This document shows, in pieces, positions 22,379-29,771 of a stretch of 64,000 nt of DNA. The notes beneath the pieces were generated by a model that made no database searches, was not told where the DNA came from, and worked only from the letters and a program-made list of their open reading frames with translations. The translations under genes were made by a program, and so were the position numbers. How positions within the stretch are numbered: the first letter of the stretch is position 1; each line of letters begins with the position of its first letter. Origin of the DNA: a virus; IMG/VR virus record IMGVR_UViG_3300036795_000133, positions 1 through 64,000 of that record. One strand, 5' to 3'.

Positions 22379-22642
22379 ATGCCGCCGCGTGACCCCCGTC
22401 TCTGCCCCGCGCTCGAGCGCGCCCTGCCGGCCGACTCCCCCGGCCGCGATCCCGGCTACCGCTCCGACCAGTCGCCGTGGCGGTTCCTCTTCGGCGATAA
22501 GGAGTGGCACCCGGTGTCAGTCCGCGCGTGGTGGACCGACCGGCGCGGACGCGGGGTTGTTCAGATTGAGTGGCATATCGACGGCAGCACATGGGACGAG
22601 TCGTACATAGTCGACCACGCTCGAATGCGAGAGGTCGGTTAG
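22379..22642 (+). CDS. hypothetical protein beside attP
   Basis: 87 aa. Beta-rich body: WRFLFGDKEWHPVSVRAWW, VVQIEWHIDGSTWDESYIVD, rich in Trp. ATG 22379 fits the leaderless promoter; ATG 22352 is an alternative. Divergent partner of the FxSxx candidate, so the two may be functionally linked, but no family is recognised. Confidence 0.5.
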   Translation: MPPRDPRLCPALERALPADSPGRDPGYRSDQSPWRFLFGDKEWHPVSVRAWWTDRRGRGVVQIEWHIDGSTWDESYIVDHARMREVG

Positions 22643-22947
22643 GCGCGGCATGCACGCACATGGCACGCACGCGAGTCCCGTCTCATTCCGGCGAGTTCCG
22701 ATGCATCCCGGTAGATCAAAATCTCTCTGACCAGCCTGTTCACGGTTGTCCGTCGCATCGCGGCCCATCACGGCGAATAAGACAGGACACTGCTAATGCG
22801 GTTTGGGAGTGATCCCATCCGGGGTTCAAATCCCCGATCCTCCGCCCAAGTGAATGCCGGTTTCCGGTGAAAATTTCGATCCGCACACCCCGCCCGGTTT
22901 GTCATGATTTGACCCCCGCGCACGCACGCGGCACGCACGCAGATTTT
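22643..22947. other. phage attachment region (attP) with arm repeats
   Basis: 305 nt without a gene. The core is a tRNA-Ser 3' part (22789-22844). GGCACGCACGC occurs at 22662-22672 on the left and 22930-22940 on the right, each with a close neighbour (GGCATGCACGCA at 22648-22659; GCACGCACGCG at 22920-22930). This layout, paired repeats on both sides of the core next to an integrase gene, is that of tyrosine-integrase arm sites. Confidence 0.7.
22789..22844 (+). other. attP core: 3' part of tRNA-Ser(GCU)
   Basis: Anticodon loop CTGCTAA (22790-22796, anticodon GCT), variable arm TGGGAGTGATCCCA, T arm CGGGG-TTCAAAT-CCCCG and acceptor 3' strand ATCCTCC with discriminator G at 22844. The 5' half (GGAGGAT, D arm, 5' anticodon strand) is absent upstream, so this is not a functional tRNA but the stretch of identity used for integration into a host serine tRNA gene. 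Confidence 0.8.
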
Positions 22948-24420
22948 TCACGGGCCCTCTTCCGCCTTCGCCGGCCGCTTGCGCGGGACGACCGCGGCGG
23001 CGGCATCGGAGGCCGCCTGCTCGATCTCAGGGAAGAGCGTCACGTACGCGGAGTCGGTGAACGACGTCTTGTTGTGACCCAGGATCGCGGAGATGACCTT
23101 CGTGTCAACGCCGGCCGCCTTCAGCAGTGACGCGGTGCCGTGCCTCAGGTCGTGGAACCGGACCGGCGGCATGCCCGAGCGGAAGGCGAGGATCTCGAAC
23201 CGGGTACTCGTCCACTGCGGCGGAACCGGCGACCCGTCCTCCCGGGTGAACACGAGGTCATTGTCCGGCCAGTCCGGGCCCCACACGAGCTGGTCGAACT
23301 CCTGCCGTTCCTTCCACGTGCCCAGCGACATCACAACAGGGGGAGGGAGGGGCACGGCGCGGATGCCCTTCTTCGACTTCGGCCCGCTCCCGGAGCCCGT
23401 CTCCCGGACATACGCAACCCTGTTGACCAGGTCGATCTCAGACCACTTGAGGCCGAGGATCTCGTCGCGCCGGAACCCGCAGTACGCTGCCAGGATGAAC
23501 AGGGGCGCCAGCCGCTCGGACAGAGTGTCGAGGTAGTCGAGGAATTCCCCGGTGTGCGCGGGCATCCACACCATGACCGGGCACGGCCGCAGGTCCCCCG
23601 CGTACCACAGGATCTGGCGCTCGACTGTCGTCAGCACGCGGCCCTCCGCCTGCGCCGCACCCTCCGCCTTGCCCGTGCGCCTGGCGAGCGCCGCGCGGAA
23701 CTTCGCCTCGCGTGCCGGGGTCCATGCCAGGGGCTTAACCTCGTCGGCGGCAGGCGGCTCGACGCCGAGGCACGGACTCACGTCGATCTTCTTCGTCTTC
23801 ACCGCGGCGTTCATCGCGGCCCGGAACGGGGCGAAGATCCGCGTCACCCGCGCGGCGGACAGTGGCTTGGTCGACTTCTTGTGCCGGGCTTCCCCCTCGG
23901 GCAGCTTGCGGCGCACGTCGTCGGCGCGGGCCGCGAGCATGCGGCGCAGCATCTCCGACGGCGGCTCGCCGTCCTCGGCCGGCCGGTTGACGCGGAGCAT
24001 CTCAGTGATCACGGCCGACACGTGGCTGTCGCGGACGTCGACCAGGCGCATCTTGCCGAGAGCGGGTATCCAGTACAGGCGGAACGCATCGGCGTCGGTC
24101 TCGCGCGAGGACTCCTTCATCTTCCGCTTCCCCGCCAGGTAGGTCTCCAGGTAGGCGGCGACGCGGAGGTTCCGGTCGCGGGTGGCCGCCCCGCCGCCTT
24201 CCCTGGCGATCGCCGCGGCGAGCTCCTCCTCGGCGTCGGTCTTCTTCTCGAACGGGCCGAGGATCGGCTGGCGCCGTTCCTCGGTGGCGGAGTCGTAGCG
24301 GGCGTACCACTTCCCGTGTGCCCGCTGCTTCAGCTTCGGGCACGGGTTGTCTCTAAGCGTGTAGGGCTTCTTCGTCTCCGGGTCGCGGCACCAGCAGCGC
24401 CGGTAGACGGTGCCCCTCAC
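22948..24420 (-). CDS. int: tyrosine-type integrase
   Basis: 490 aa. Integrates and, with a helper, excises the phage at the tRNA-Ser site. Catalytic residues are in the usual order: Arg in CGFRRDEILGLKW, HDLRH (His-x-x-Arg), LGHNKTSFTDSAYVTLF (His and the nucleophilic Tyr). The N-terminus has a Cys/basic arm-binding domain (RRCWCRDPETKKPY) and a core-binding domain around residues 85-300. It is long for the family because of a 190-260 insertion-like region. It reads toward attP and overlaps the repressor gene upstream by 4 nt. Confidence 0.95.
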   Translation of the reverse strand: MRGTVYRRCWCRDPETKKPYTLRDNPCPKLKQRAHGKWYARYDSATEERRQPILGPFEKKTDAEEELAAAIAREGGGAATRDRNLRVAAYLETYLAGKRKMKESSRETDADAFRLYWIPALGKMRLVDVRDSHVSAVITEMLRVNRPAEDGEPPSEMLRRMLAARADDVRRKLPEGEARHKKSTKPLSAARVTRIFAPFRAAMNAAVKTKKIDVSPCLGVEPPAADEVKPLAWTPAREAKFRAALARRTGKAEGAAQAEGRVLTTVERQILWYAGDLRPCPVMVWMPAHTGEFLDYLDTLSERLAPLFILAAYCGFRRDEILGLKWSEIDLVNRVAYVRETGSGSGPKSKKGIRAVPLPPPVVMSLGTWKERQEFDQLVWGPDWPDNDLVFTREDGSPVPPQWTSTRFEILAFRSGMPPVRFHDLRHGTASLLKAAGVDTKVISAILGHNKTSFTDSAYVTLFPEIEQAASDAAAAVVPRKRPAKAEEGP

Positions 24421-25064
24421 GGCTTCCGCTCCCGAAGCGCCCGCTCGAGCGCGTCTTGCAGCATGGCGTTCTCCTCCAGTAGCGCGCCGAGCACGGGGTA
24501 GATGGCGTGGACCGCGGCGAAGTTCGCGCGGGCCCCTTCGAGTGCGGCCTTAAGGCTCTCGTCGGCGGCGAGGCCGGCGAGCGACGCGGCGAGGTCTTCA
24601 ACGGCCTCTTCCCCGTCCGCGTACTTCGCTGTCGCGGTGATGACAGCCTGCCGGTAGGCGACTGCTGCCGGCGTGGCTGGTTCCCAGTCGGGCTCGGGCA
24701 TGAGGAACCAGAAGTAGTCGCTCATGGGCAGCGCATCGCCGTCACTGCGGATGACGTACCGGGCGGCCTCGCCGTCGTCGGCGGGCGGGAGGAAGAAGGC
24801 GGGGACCGGGACGCCGAATATAGAGGCCATGCTCGCGATCTCGTCGGCATCGAACTTGCGCACGCGGTTGCCGTCCCAGGACCGCTCGGCGGCGGAGACC
24901 GCGCCCTTGGTCCAGCCGCCGAGTTCCTCGCCTAGCGCGGCCTGGGTCATCCCGCACGCCTGCCGCCACCGGGCCATGTTGTAGGCGACGAGCATGTTAG
25001 CGGTGACCTCCCGCTCGGGAGGTGCCGCCTTCCGGTCGCCTGAGGTGTCGTCCACGGTGCCCAC
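24417..25064 (-). CDS. XRE-type phage repressor
   Basis: 215 aa. N-terminal XRE helix-turn-helix (residues ~25-95: NMARWRQACGMTQAALGEEL, GGWTKGAVSAAERSW, IASMASIFGVPVPAFFLPP). The C-terminal part is helical and may dimerise; no LexA-type Ser/Lys protease motif is seen. Shares its stop with the integrase start, so repressor and integrase are expressed together. It is divergent from the excisionase-like gene across an operator-rich region. Best candidate for the immunity repressor. Confidence 0.8.
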   Translation of the reverse strand: MGTVDDTSGDRKAAPPEREVTANMLVAYNMARWRQACGMTQAALGEELGGWTKGAVSAAERSWDGNRVRKFDADEIASMASIFGVPVPAFFLPPADDGEAARYVIRSDGDALPMSDYFWFLMPEPDWEPATPAAVAYRQAVITATAKYADGEEAVEDLAASLAGLAADESLKAALEGARANFAAVHAIYPVLGALLEENAMLQDALERALRERKP

Positions 25065-25077
25065 GATAGCCGCTCAG

Positions 25078-25186
25078 GTCTGCTTGCGGACAGACTTTGC
25101 GTCAGAGTCTGGCGAATCGCGACAAGTTCCGGTGCGATGCGGTAAAGTCGGCTCACTGGCAGACCACAGTCTGCCGCTAACCAGAC
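25078..25186. promoter_or_regulatory. divergent operator region (repressor / excisionase)
   Basis: Six half-sites GTCTG or CAGAC at 25078, 25091, 25107, 25160, 25169 and 25182. Two full palindromes share the layout GTCTGC-N7-CAGACTTT: 25078-25098 near the repressor start and 25169-25189 near the rightward start. CAGAC-N4-GTCTG (25160-25173) adds a third arrangement. TAAAGT at 25143-25148 may be the rightward -10. This resembles a lambda-type pair of operators, one per promoter. Confidence 0.65.
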
Positions 25187-25207
25187 TTTCACTGTGCGGA
25201 GGCCCGC

Positions 25208-25447
25208 ATGATCAAGAATCCCATGACGATCGAGGAAATCCGGGCGATGCCGGCCAGCGTGCCGCTCGCCATGGCCTGCCGGGCGCTCAACATGGGCGTC
25301 ACCAAGGGATACGGGCTCGCCAGGCGCGACGCGTTCCCCGTGCGGCTGCTGCCGGTCGGGAACGCGAAGTACCGGGCACCCAAGAGCGCGATCCTCGAGT
25401 ACCTCGGTATCTCCGAGACCGCGCCTTCGACAGGGGTCGCTGCGTGA
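25208..25447 (+). CDS. excisionase-like HTH protein
   Basis: 79 aa. Winged-helix excisionase pattern: VPLAMACRALNMGVTKGYGL, then the wing FPVRLLPVGNAKYRAPKSAI. Such proteins accompany actinobacterial tyrosine integrases and bend attachment-site DNA during excision, or act as Cro-like regulators. ATG 25208 follows GGAGG (25198-25202). First gene rightward of the operator region. Confidence 0.65.
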   Translation: MIKNPMTIEEIRAMPASVPLAMACRALNMGVTKGYGLARRDAFPVRLLPVGNAKYRAPKSAILEYLGISETAPSTGVAA

Positions 25448-26037
25448 CCACCCTGAATGCAGACGTTGGCGCGGCTGAACGGGTACAGAGGTCAGATTCC
25501 TGGCGTGCGGACTTCATCAGGCGCAACGGCTTCCGCTGCCACTACTGCAACCGGAGCGGCGGCATCGACACCGATCCTGATGGCCGCGCGTGGCACGTGG
25601 ACCACATGCACCCTGTTTCCAGGGGCGGTCCAGACGAGGACGGCAATCTTGCACTCGCCTGCAAGCGCTGCAACCTGACTAAGGGCGCACAGCTTTATGA
25701 CCTGTTTCGCGAGTTCGCGCGGGTGGCCTTCTGGGTGCCGGACGACTGGCGGGTCTCCGAGGGCGTGCTCGACTCGCTGATGGACGGCTACGCCAGATGG
25801 GGAGACGAGTTCGAGCGTAACGGAGGGTGGAAGGTTGATCTCCGCGAGAAGGCGATTAGCATCATCGACCCGGACCAGTCGTTCGAACCCTTGCTGAAAC
25901 TGGCAGGGAGCTACCACTGCGAGCGGCGTGCTTACGTCAACGTCCTTTACCTGGTAGCCGAAATGTACGAGGCACTCCCGGCGATGATCGCCGAGATCCG
26001 GATGCACCGCGCAGCGGAGCGAGGCGATGCCGCATGA
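25444..26037 (+). CDS. HNH endonuclease
   Basis: 197 aa. HNH/zinc motif: CHYCNRSGG, then HVDHMHPVSRGGPDEDGNL and CKRCNLTKG, giving the zinc Cys pairs and the His-Asn-His catalytic set. The C-terminal ~110 residues are helical and not recognised. Overlaps the excisionase-like gene by 4 nt. Position next to the lysogeny switch is unusual: it may be a homing endonuclease or a defence or recombination nuclease. Confidence 0.8.
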   Translation: MTTLNADVGAAERVQRSDSWRADFIRRNGFRCHYCNRSGGIDTDPDGRAWHVDHMHPVSRGGPDEDGNLALACKRCNLTKGAQLYDLFREFARVAFWVPDDWRVSEGVLDSLMDGYARWGDEFERNGGWKVDLREKAISIIDPDQSFEPLLKLAGSYHCERRAYVNVLYLVAEMYEALPAMIAEIRMHRAAERGDAA

Positions 26038-26180
26038 ACTGGCTCAACATCCAGGAGGCCGCGGGGATGCTCGCCGCCATGTTCCTGGTCTTCGCGGGTC
26101 TGTGGTGGGGCTTCCCCGGTCCTGTGTTCCGGTCCCTGATGCGGAGGGTGTCGCAGGGGCGGAGGGGCAGCGCGAGATGA
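26034..26180 (+). CDS. 48-aa single-TM protein
   Basis: ATG 26034 and stop at 26180 both form ATGA overlaps with neighbours. One membrane helix (AAGMLAAMFLVFAGLWWGF, residues ~9-27) and a basic tail (RRVSQGRRGSAR). Function unknown. Confidence 0.5.
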   Translation: MNWLNIQEAAGMLAAMFLVFAGLWWGFPGPVFRSLMRRVSQGRRGSAR

Positions 26181-27004
26181 GCCTGTTCTGGAGCGACTAC
26201 GGCGACTGCTGGGAGCCGGAGGGCGGCGGGCGGCGCGAGTGGCGGTACCTGCTGCCGGGCGACCTGGTCGTCTTCGAGCGGAAGGTGCAGCGCGTCCGCG
26301 AGGTGCGCCCCGTTCCGGTTATCGACTGGGACGAGGACGACCGTGAGGCGTACAAGACGTGGAACCGCGACAAAGCCGGCGAAGAGGACTGGCGGTTCCG
26401 GCCCGTGTACCTGCTCGTCGTGCCCGTGCGCGGAGGGAAGAGCCGTCACCTTAAGGTGCGCCCGTCGGCGGGGCTTCACCGCGGGGCCTACGTCCTGCAC
26501 CCGCACTACCCGGTGTGCGTTGACTGCGGGGAGCCGTGGCCGTGCCCTGAGATCGGCATCAACCGGGAGGTCAAGGAGCAGTCCGCCGAGGTTGAGCGGC
26601 TGTCGCGGGTCATGCCGGGCTGCTGCTGGAACTGCGGGAAGCCGGTGACGAGCCGGCAGAAGTCGATCGCATTCGAGGGCGAGAACCTGCTGCTGCCCGG
26701 CGCGCCGTCCGTGGTCTTCCACATGCGGGGCGGGAGTCCCTACTGCTCGTCTGCTGCCGTGAGCTACGAGAAGAAGTGGGTGGCGGCAGACCCGGGCAGG
26801 CACCCGCGGCTTTACTGCCCGGGGCGCCTGATCGTGCACGTTGACGCCCCGGAGTGCACCGAGGACCCGTTCTGCCCTGGCACCGGGGTGAACCACGCGG
26901 GCTTCTGGAACCACCGGGCCAGCGCCGCGTACGTCCGGGGCTGCCTGCGGTGCATGGACGCCTGCGCCGTGCAGGGGATCACCGTCCCGGAGGCCTCGGA
27001 GTGA
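26177..27004 (+). CDS. multi-zinc-finger hypothetical protein
   Basis: 275 aa. N-terminal beta domain (LLPGDLVVFERKVQRVREVRP), then three Cys/His clusters: CVDCGEPWPC (~112-121), CCWNCGK with YCSSAAV, and YCPG with HVDAPECTEDPFCPG and HRAS. Middle helix VKEQSAEVERLSRVMP. Probably binds DNA or RNA through zinc modules. ATG overlaps upstream by 4 nt. Confidence 0.55.
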   Translation: MSLFWSDYGDCWEPEGGGRREWRYLLPGDLVVFERKVQRVREVRPVPVIDWDEDDREAYKTWNRDKAGEEDWRFRPVYLLVVPVRGGKSRHLKVRPSAGLHRGAYVLHPHYPVCVDCGEPWPCPEIGINREVKEQSAEVERLSRVMPGCCWNCGKPVTSRQKSIAFEGENLLLPGAPSVVFHMRGGSPYCSSAAVSYEKKWVAADPGRHPRLYCPGRLIVHVDAPECTEDPFCPGTGVNHAGFWNHRASAAYVRGCLRCMDACAVQGITVPEASE

Positions 27005-27321
27005 CCGTAACCATGCCCTTCGCCCCCCTTCTCCCCCTGCTGTCCGCCGTGCTGTGGACTGCTTCGGTGGCAGTGTGCGTGAGGAGCGGGTGCGTCCTTG
27101 CGCTGTTCTTTCTAACCCGTCGCGAGGAGATGTTCCCGCGGGTGCTCGGGTGGACGGGAACTGCGTACGGGACGGTCTCGGCGACCCTGTTCTCCGTCGG
27201 GTGGTGGCAGGCCGGGGTGTTCCTCGGCGTCATGGCGGCGGGGTGCGGGGTGCTGTGGCGGCGGGGGCGGAACGACCGGAAGGCGGGGCGGGAGATGCCG
27301 CAGGAGCCTACGATCCCGTAA
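27001..27321 (+). CDS. membrane protein, 2-3 TM segments
   Basis: 106 aa. Hydrophobic segments at residues ~8-26, ~29-38, ~56-83 and a basic tail (RRGRNDRKAGRE). GTG overlaps the previous stop. Ends just before a hairpin terminator. A holin-like role is possible but no partner endolysin is seen. Confidence 0.5.
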   Translation: MTVTMPFAPLLPLLSAVLWTASVAVCVRSGCVLALFFLTRREEMFPRVLGWTGTAYGTVSATLFSVGWWQAGVFLGVMAAGCGVLWRRGRNDRKAGREMPQEPTIP

Positions 27322-27330
27322 CAGGATAAA

Positions 27331-27358
27331 CGCGCCCGGTCACCAGAGACCGGGCGCG
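27331..27358 (+). terminator. hairpin terminator
   Basis: Perfect 10-bp stem CGCGCCCGGT (27331-27340) and ACCGGGCGCG (27349-27358) with an 8-nt loop, 10 nt after a stop codon. No U tract. Separates the 25208-27321 operon from the DGQHR gene. Confidence 0.65.
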
Positions 27359-27395
27359 GAGACAGCGGTAACACCAAGCAAAAGGGAGTCTAGCA

Positions 27396-28337
27396 GTGAC
27401 GACAGAGACAGTCCTTAACCCGTTCGCCTCCGCGGAAGGTGTCCCGGAGCCCGTCCCCGAGCCTGCGGAGATCCGCGCGGAGATGACCGAGATCACCCCG
27501 GACATGGCCCTGGAGTGGATGGAGCGCCACCGTAAGGTCGTGTCGGCGAACCGCGTGGCGAACGGCGGGAAGGCAAGGGACAACCGGAAGATCCGCTGGG
27601 GGGACGACGGGGTAGCCGGGTACGCGCGGGACATGAGGGCCGGCAAGTGGAAGCGCAACGGCGAGACGGTCAAGATCGCCCGCGACGGCACTGTCCCGGA
27701 CGGCCAGCACCGCCTGTACGCGTGCATGGAGGCGAAGGTCCCGTTCTGGTCCCTGGTCGTCACCGGGGTAGAGCCGGAAGACCAGGACACGATCGACATC
27801 GGGATCGGGCGGAAGTTCGCCGACCAGCTCGCGATCAGGAACGAGCCGAACGCCGTCGTTCTCGCCTCGGTGACCCGGTGGTCGCTGCGCTGGCTGCACG
27901 GCATGCGCGGCGGCACGGCAGGCGGGGGCGCCGGGAACTACAAGCCGACCCAGCAGGAGATGCTCGAGTTCCTCGCCGTCACCCCGCATCTGCGGGACGC
28001 CACCGTGTGGGCGGTGCACGCCCGGCAGTCGTTCAAGTCGGTACGCGCCAGCGTCTTCGGCATGGCGTGGATCCTGCTCAACGGCACCGACCCGATCGCG
28101 GCGCAGGTGTTCCTCGAGCGGGTGCTGGACGGCGCAGACCTGCCCTCAGGTCACCCGGTGCTCGCGTTCCGGGCGAGGATCTGGAACTCCGTGGAGAACC
28201 AGGAGCGCCTGTCCGAGCAGGAGCAGCTAGCCCTGATGATCCTCGCCTGGAACGCATGGCGGAAAGGCGGGGAGCTGAGCAGGATGCAGCTTCCCAAGGG
28301 CGGGCTGACCGCGAAGAACTTCCCGGAACCCAAGTAG
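27396..28337 (+). CDS. DGQHR (ParB/Srx-like) phage protein
   Basis: 313 aa. N-terminal ParB-like fold: ITPDMALEWMERH, then YARDMRAGKWKRNGETVKIA, DGTVPDGQHRLYACMEA with the DGQHR signature, TIDIGIGRKFADQLAI. This family is common in phages and mobile islands; some members are nucleases or nucleotide-binding proteins. The C-terminal half is helical (ASVTRWSLRWLHGM; MILAWNAWRKGG). GTG at 27396 after AAAAGGGAG. Role here unknown. Confidence 0.7.
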   Translation: MTTETVLNPFASAEGVPEPVPEPAEIRAEMTEITPDMALEWMERHRKVVSANRVANGGKARDNRKIRWGDDGVAGYARDMRAGKWKRNGETVKIARDGTVPDGQHRLYACMEAKVPFWSLVVTGVEPEDQDTIDIGIGRKFADQLAIRNEPNAVVLASVTRWSLRWLHGMRGGTAGGGAGNYKPTQQEMLEFLAVTPHLRDATVWAVHARQSFKSVRASVFGMAWILLNGTDPIAAQVFLERVLDGADLPSGHPVLAFRARIWNSVENQERLSEQEQLALMILAWNAWRKGGELSRMQLPKGGLTAKNFPEPK

Positions 28338-28348
28338 CGAGGCGCGAC

Positions 28349-28774
28349 ATGAAGACGAAGATCATCGAGGGCGTGCAGGATCTGAAGGTGCCGGGCAACT
28401 GGGGTAAGTTCCTCGTCGCTGAGCCCGATGTCGAGTTCACGCGCAGGAGCCAGGTCAACACCGAGTACGCCGGGTCACTGCTGACGTCGATCGGCTGGAC
28501 GTGGCAGCACGTCTGGGTGCTTGACCTCCAGACAGGCGAGGGCGCGTTCTTCCGCCCCGGAGGACTGGCACACGCTGACCTGGAGAAACATGCTATTTGG
28601 GTTTGCCCTCTGTTCGAGCCTTTCCTTGAGTGGCTGTACGAGCGGTACCGGGAGACCGGGGAGTTGGACCTTGACGAACTGCCGGAAGTCGTGGAACTGC
28701 CCGGCGCGGAGTTCGCGTTCGCGGGATACCGGCGGCCGGGTCCGGCCGAGCAGGAAGCGGAGACGGGATCATGA
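28349..28774 (+). CDS. conserved hypothetical protein
   Basis: 141 aa. WVLDLQTGEGAFFRPGG and IWVCPLFEPFLEWLYE are blocks I recognise from a conserved actinomycete and actinophage protein of unknown function. N-terminal beta (WGKFLVAEPDVEF). ATG at 28349; overlaps the next gene by 4 nt. Confidence 0.6.
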   Translation: MKTKIIEGVQDLKVPGNWGKFLVAEPDVEFTRRSQVNTEYAGSLLTSIGWTWQHVWVLDLQTGEGAFFRPGGLAHADLEKHAIWVCPLFEPFLEWLYERYRETGELDLDELPEVVELPGAEFAFAGYRRPGPAEQEAETGS

Positions 28775-29406
28775 AGAACTGGCTGTTCCCTTACGGGGCC
28801 TGGTACGTGCTGGCGGCATGGGCCGCTCTCACCGCAGTGCCGGCCGCCGCCTCCGGTGACATCTCCAACGCGGCCGGCTGCTCGCTTGTCTCAACCGTTA
28901 TCGGCGTACTCGCGATCAGGTCGCGGGTGCGCTGGTCGAGGTCCGGGGAGAAGGCACTCCGCGCCGAGATGATCCGGCTCGTCGACGAGCGGTCCGGGTC
29001 CGCGGTCCCCGCGTGGCTGAACCGGGACGCGCGCCTGCTGTTCAACGCGGACTACAGGCGCGTGGGCGGGTTGCGGGAGTGGTCGCTGATGGTGATCGAC
29101 GAGGACCAGCTCCGCGACGTAGAAGACGCGCGTGACGCCGGAGGGGGGAAGGTGGCGGCGACGTTCACTTCGTACCGGGCTCACCCGGCGATCTCCCGGG
29201 TGATGCGGCGGGCAGACGGGACTACCGCTCTGGTGACGGCAGCCGACGTCGAGCAGGCGGACCCTGACGAGCATGAGCCGTGGCTGCGGAGTTTCGCGGG
29301 GATGGTGCGGACGATCCGGGCCGGGCTCGCGTTCGCCGACGCAGCCGAGCTTGGCGAGGTAGTCGCGCAGTTCCGGGACGCCGAGCCGATCTCGCCGGAC
29401 GCCTGA
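28771..29406 (+). CDS. membrane-anchored hypothetical protein
   Basis: 211 aa. Two hydrophobic segments near the N-terminus (residues ~9-25 and ~35-50) and a soluble C-terminal domain with FNADYRRVGGLREW and VTAADVEQADPDEHE. ATGA overlap upstream. Function unknown. Confidence 0.5.
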   Translation: MKNWLFPYGAWYVLAAWAALTAVPAAASGDISNAAGCSLVSTVIGVLAIRSRVRWSRSGEKALRAEMIRLVDERSGSAVPAWLNRDARLLFNADYRRVGGLREWSLMVIDEDQLRDVEDARDAGGGKVAATFTSYRAHPAISRVMRRADGTTALVTAADVEQADPDEHEPWLRSFAGMVRTIRAGLAFADAAELGEVVAQFRDAEPISPDA

Positions 29407-29408
29407 CC

Positions 29409-29771
29409 GTGCGGGGATGGCGGCGGCTGGCTGTCCTGCTGGCCGCCGCCGCGTTCGGAGCATGGCCGCTGACTCAGGGAGACCTGGATGTTGCCCTGGT
29501 GTTCTGGGGCGTTATGGGCCTAGGGGCGGTGTACGCGGGGGTAGTGATGGCCAGGGTGAGGCGGGGTGGCGGGAGGCGTCAGAACGCTGACAGCACGCCC
29601 GCAAATTTCTCCGGTGATTCGGGGTTCCCGACGACCCGCCCCCAAACGTCGTACTGCTGCCCGGCTGTCAGCGTCACTACCCCGCCGCCAGGACCGACTA
29701 GGCACTGGGAGACGAAGCCTCTCCCGGTCCCGCCGAGCAGCCAGGACGCCGCGAACCAGGTCACAGGCTGA
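29409..29771 (+). CDS. two-TM membrane protein, tail overlaps late gene
   Basis: 120 aa. Two membrane helices (LAVLLAAAAFGAWPL and VALVFWGVMGLGAVYAGVVM). The rest of the frame (residues ~58-120) runs 193 nt into the convergent tail gene and looks like a shadow of it. The functional protein may effectively be the first 60 residues; GTG start at 29409. Candidate holin-like protein by topology only. Confidence 0.4.
   Translation: MRGWRRLAVLLAAAAFGAWPLTQGDLDVALVFWGVMGLGAVYAGVVMARVRRGGGRRQNADSTPANFSGDSGFPTTRPQTSYCCPAVSVTTPPPGPTRHWETKPLPVPPSSQDAANQVTG

Noticed and set aside
22740-22850. A complete tRNA-Ser gene
   Set aside because: The 3' part is clear, but the acceptor 5' strand, D arm and 5' anticodon strand are missing, so it is an attachment core and not a working tRNA.
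25444-26037. HNH gene as part of a toxin-antitoxin or restriction system
   Set aside because: No partner methyltransferase or antitoxin is adjacent; only a generic HNH call can be supported.
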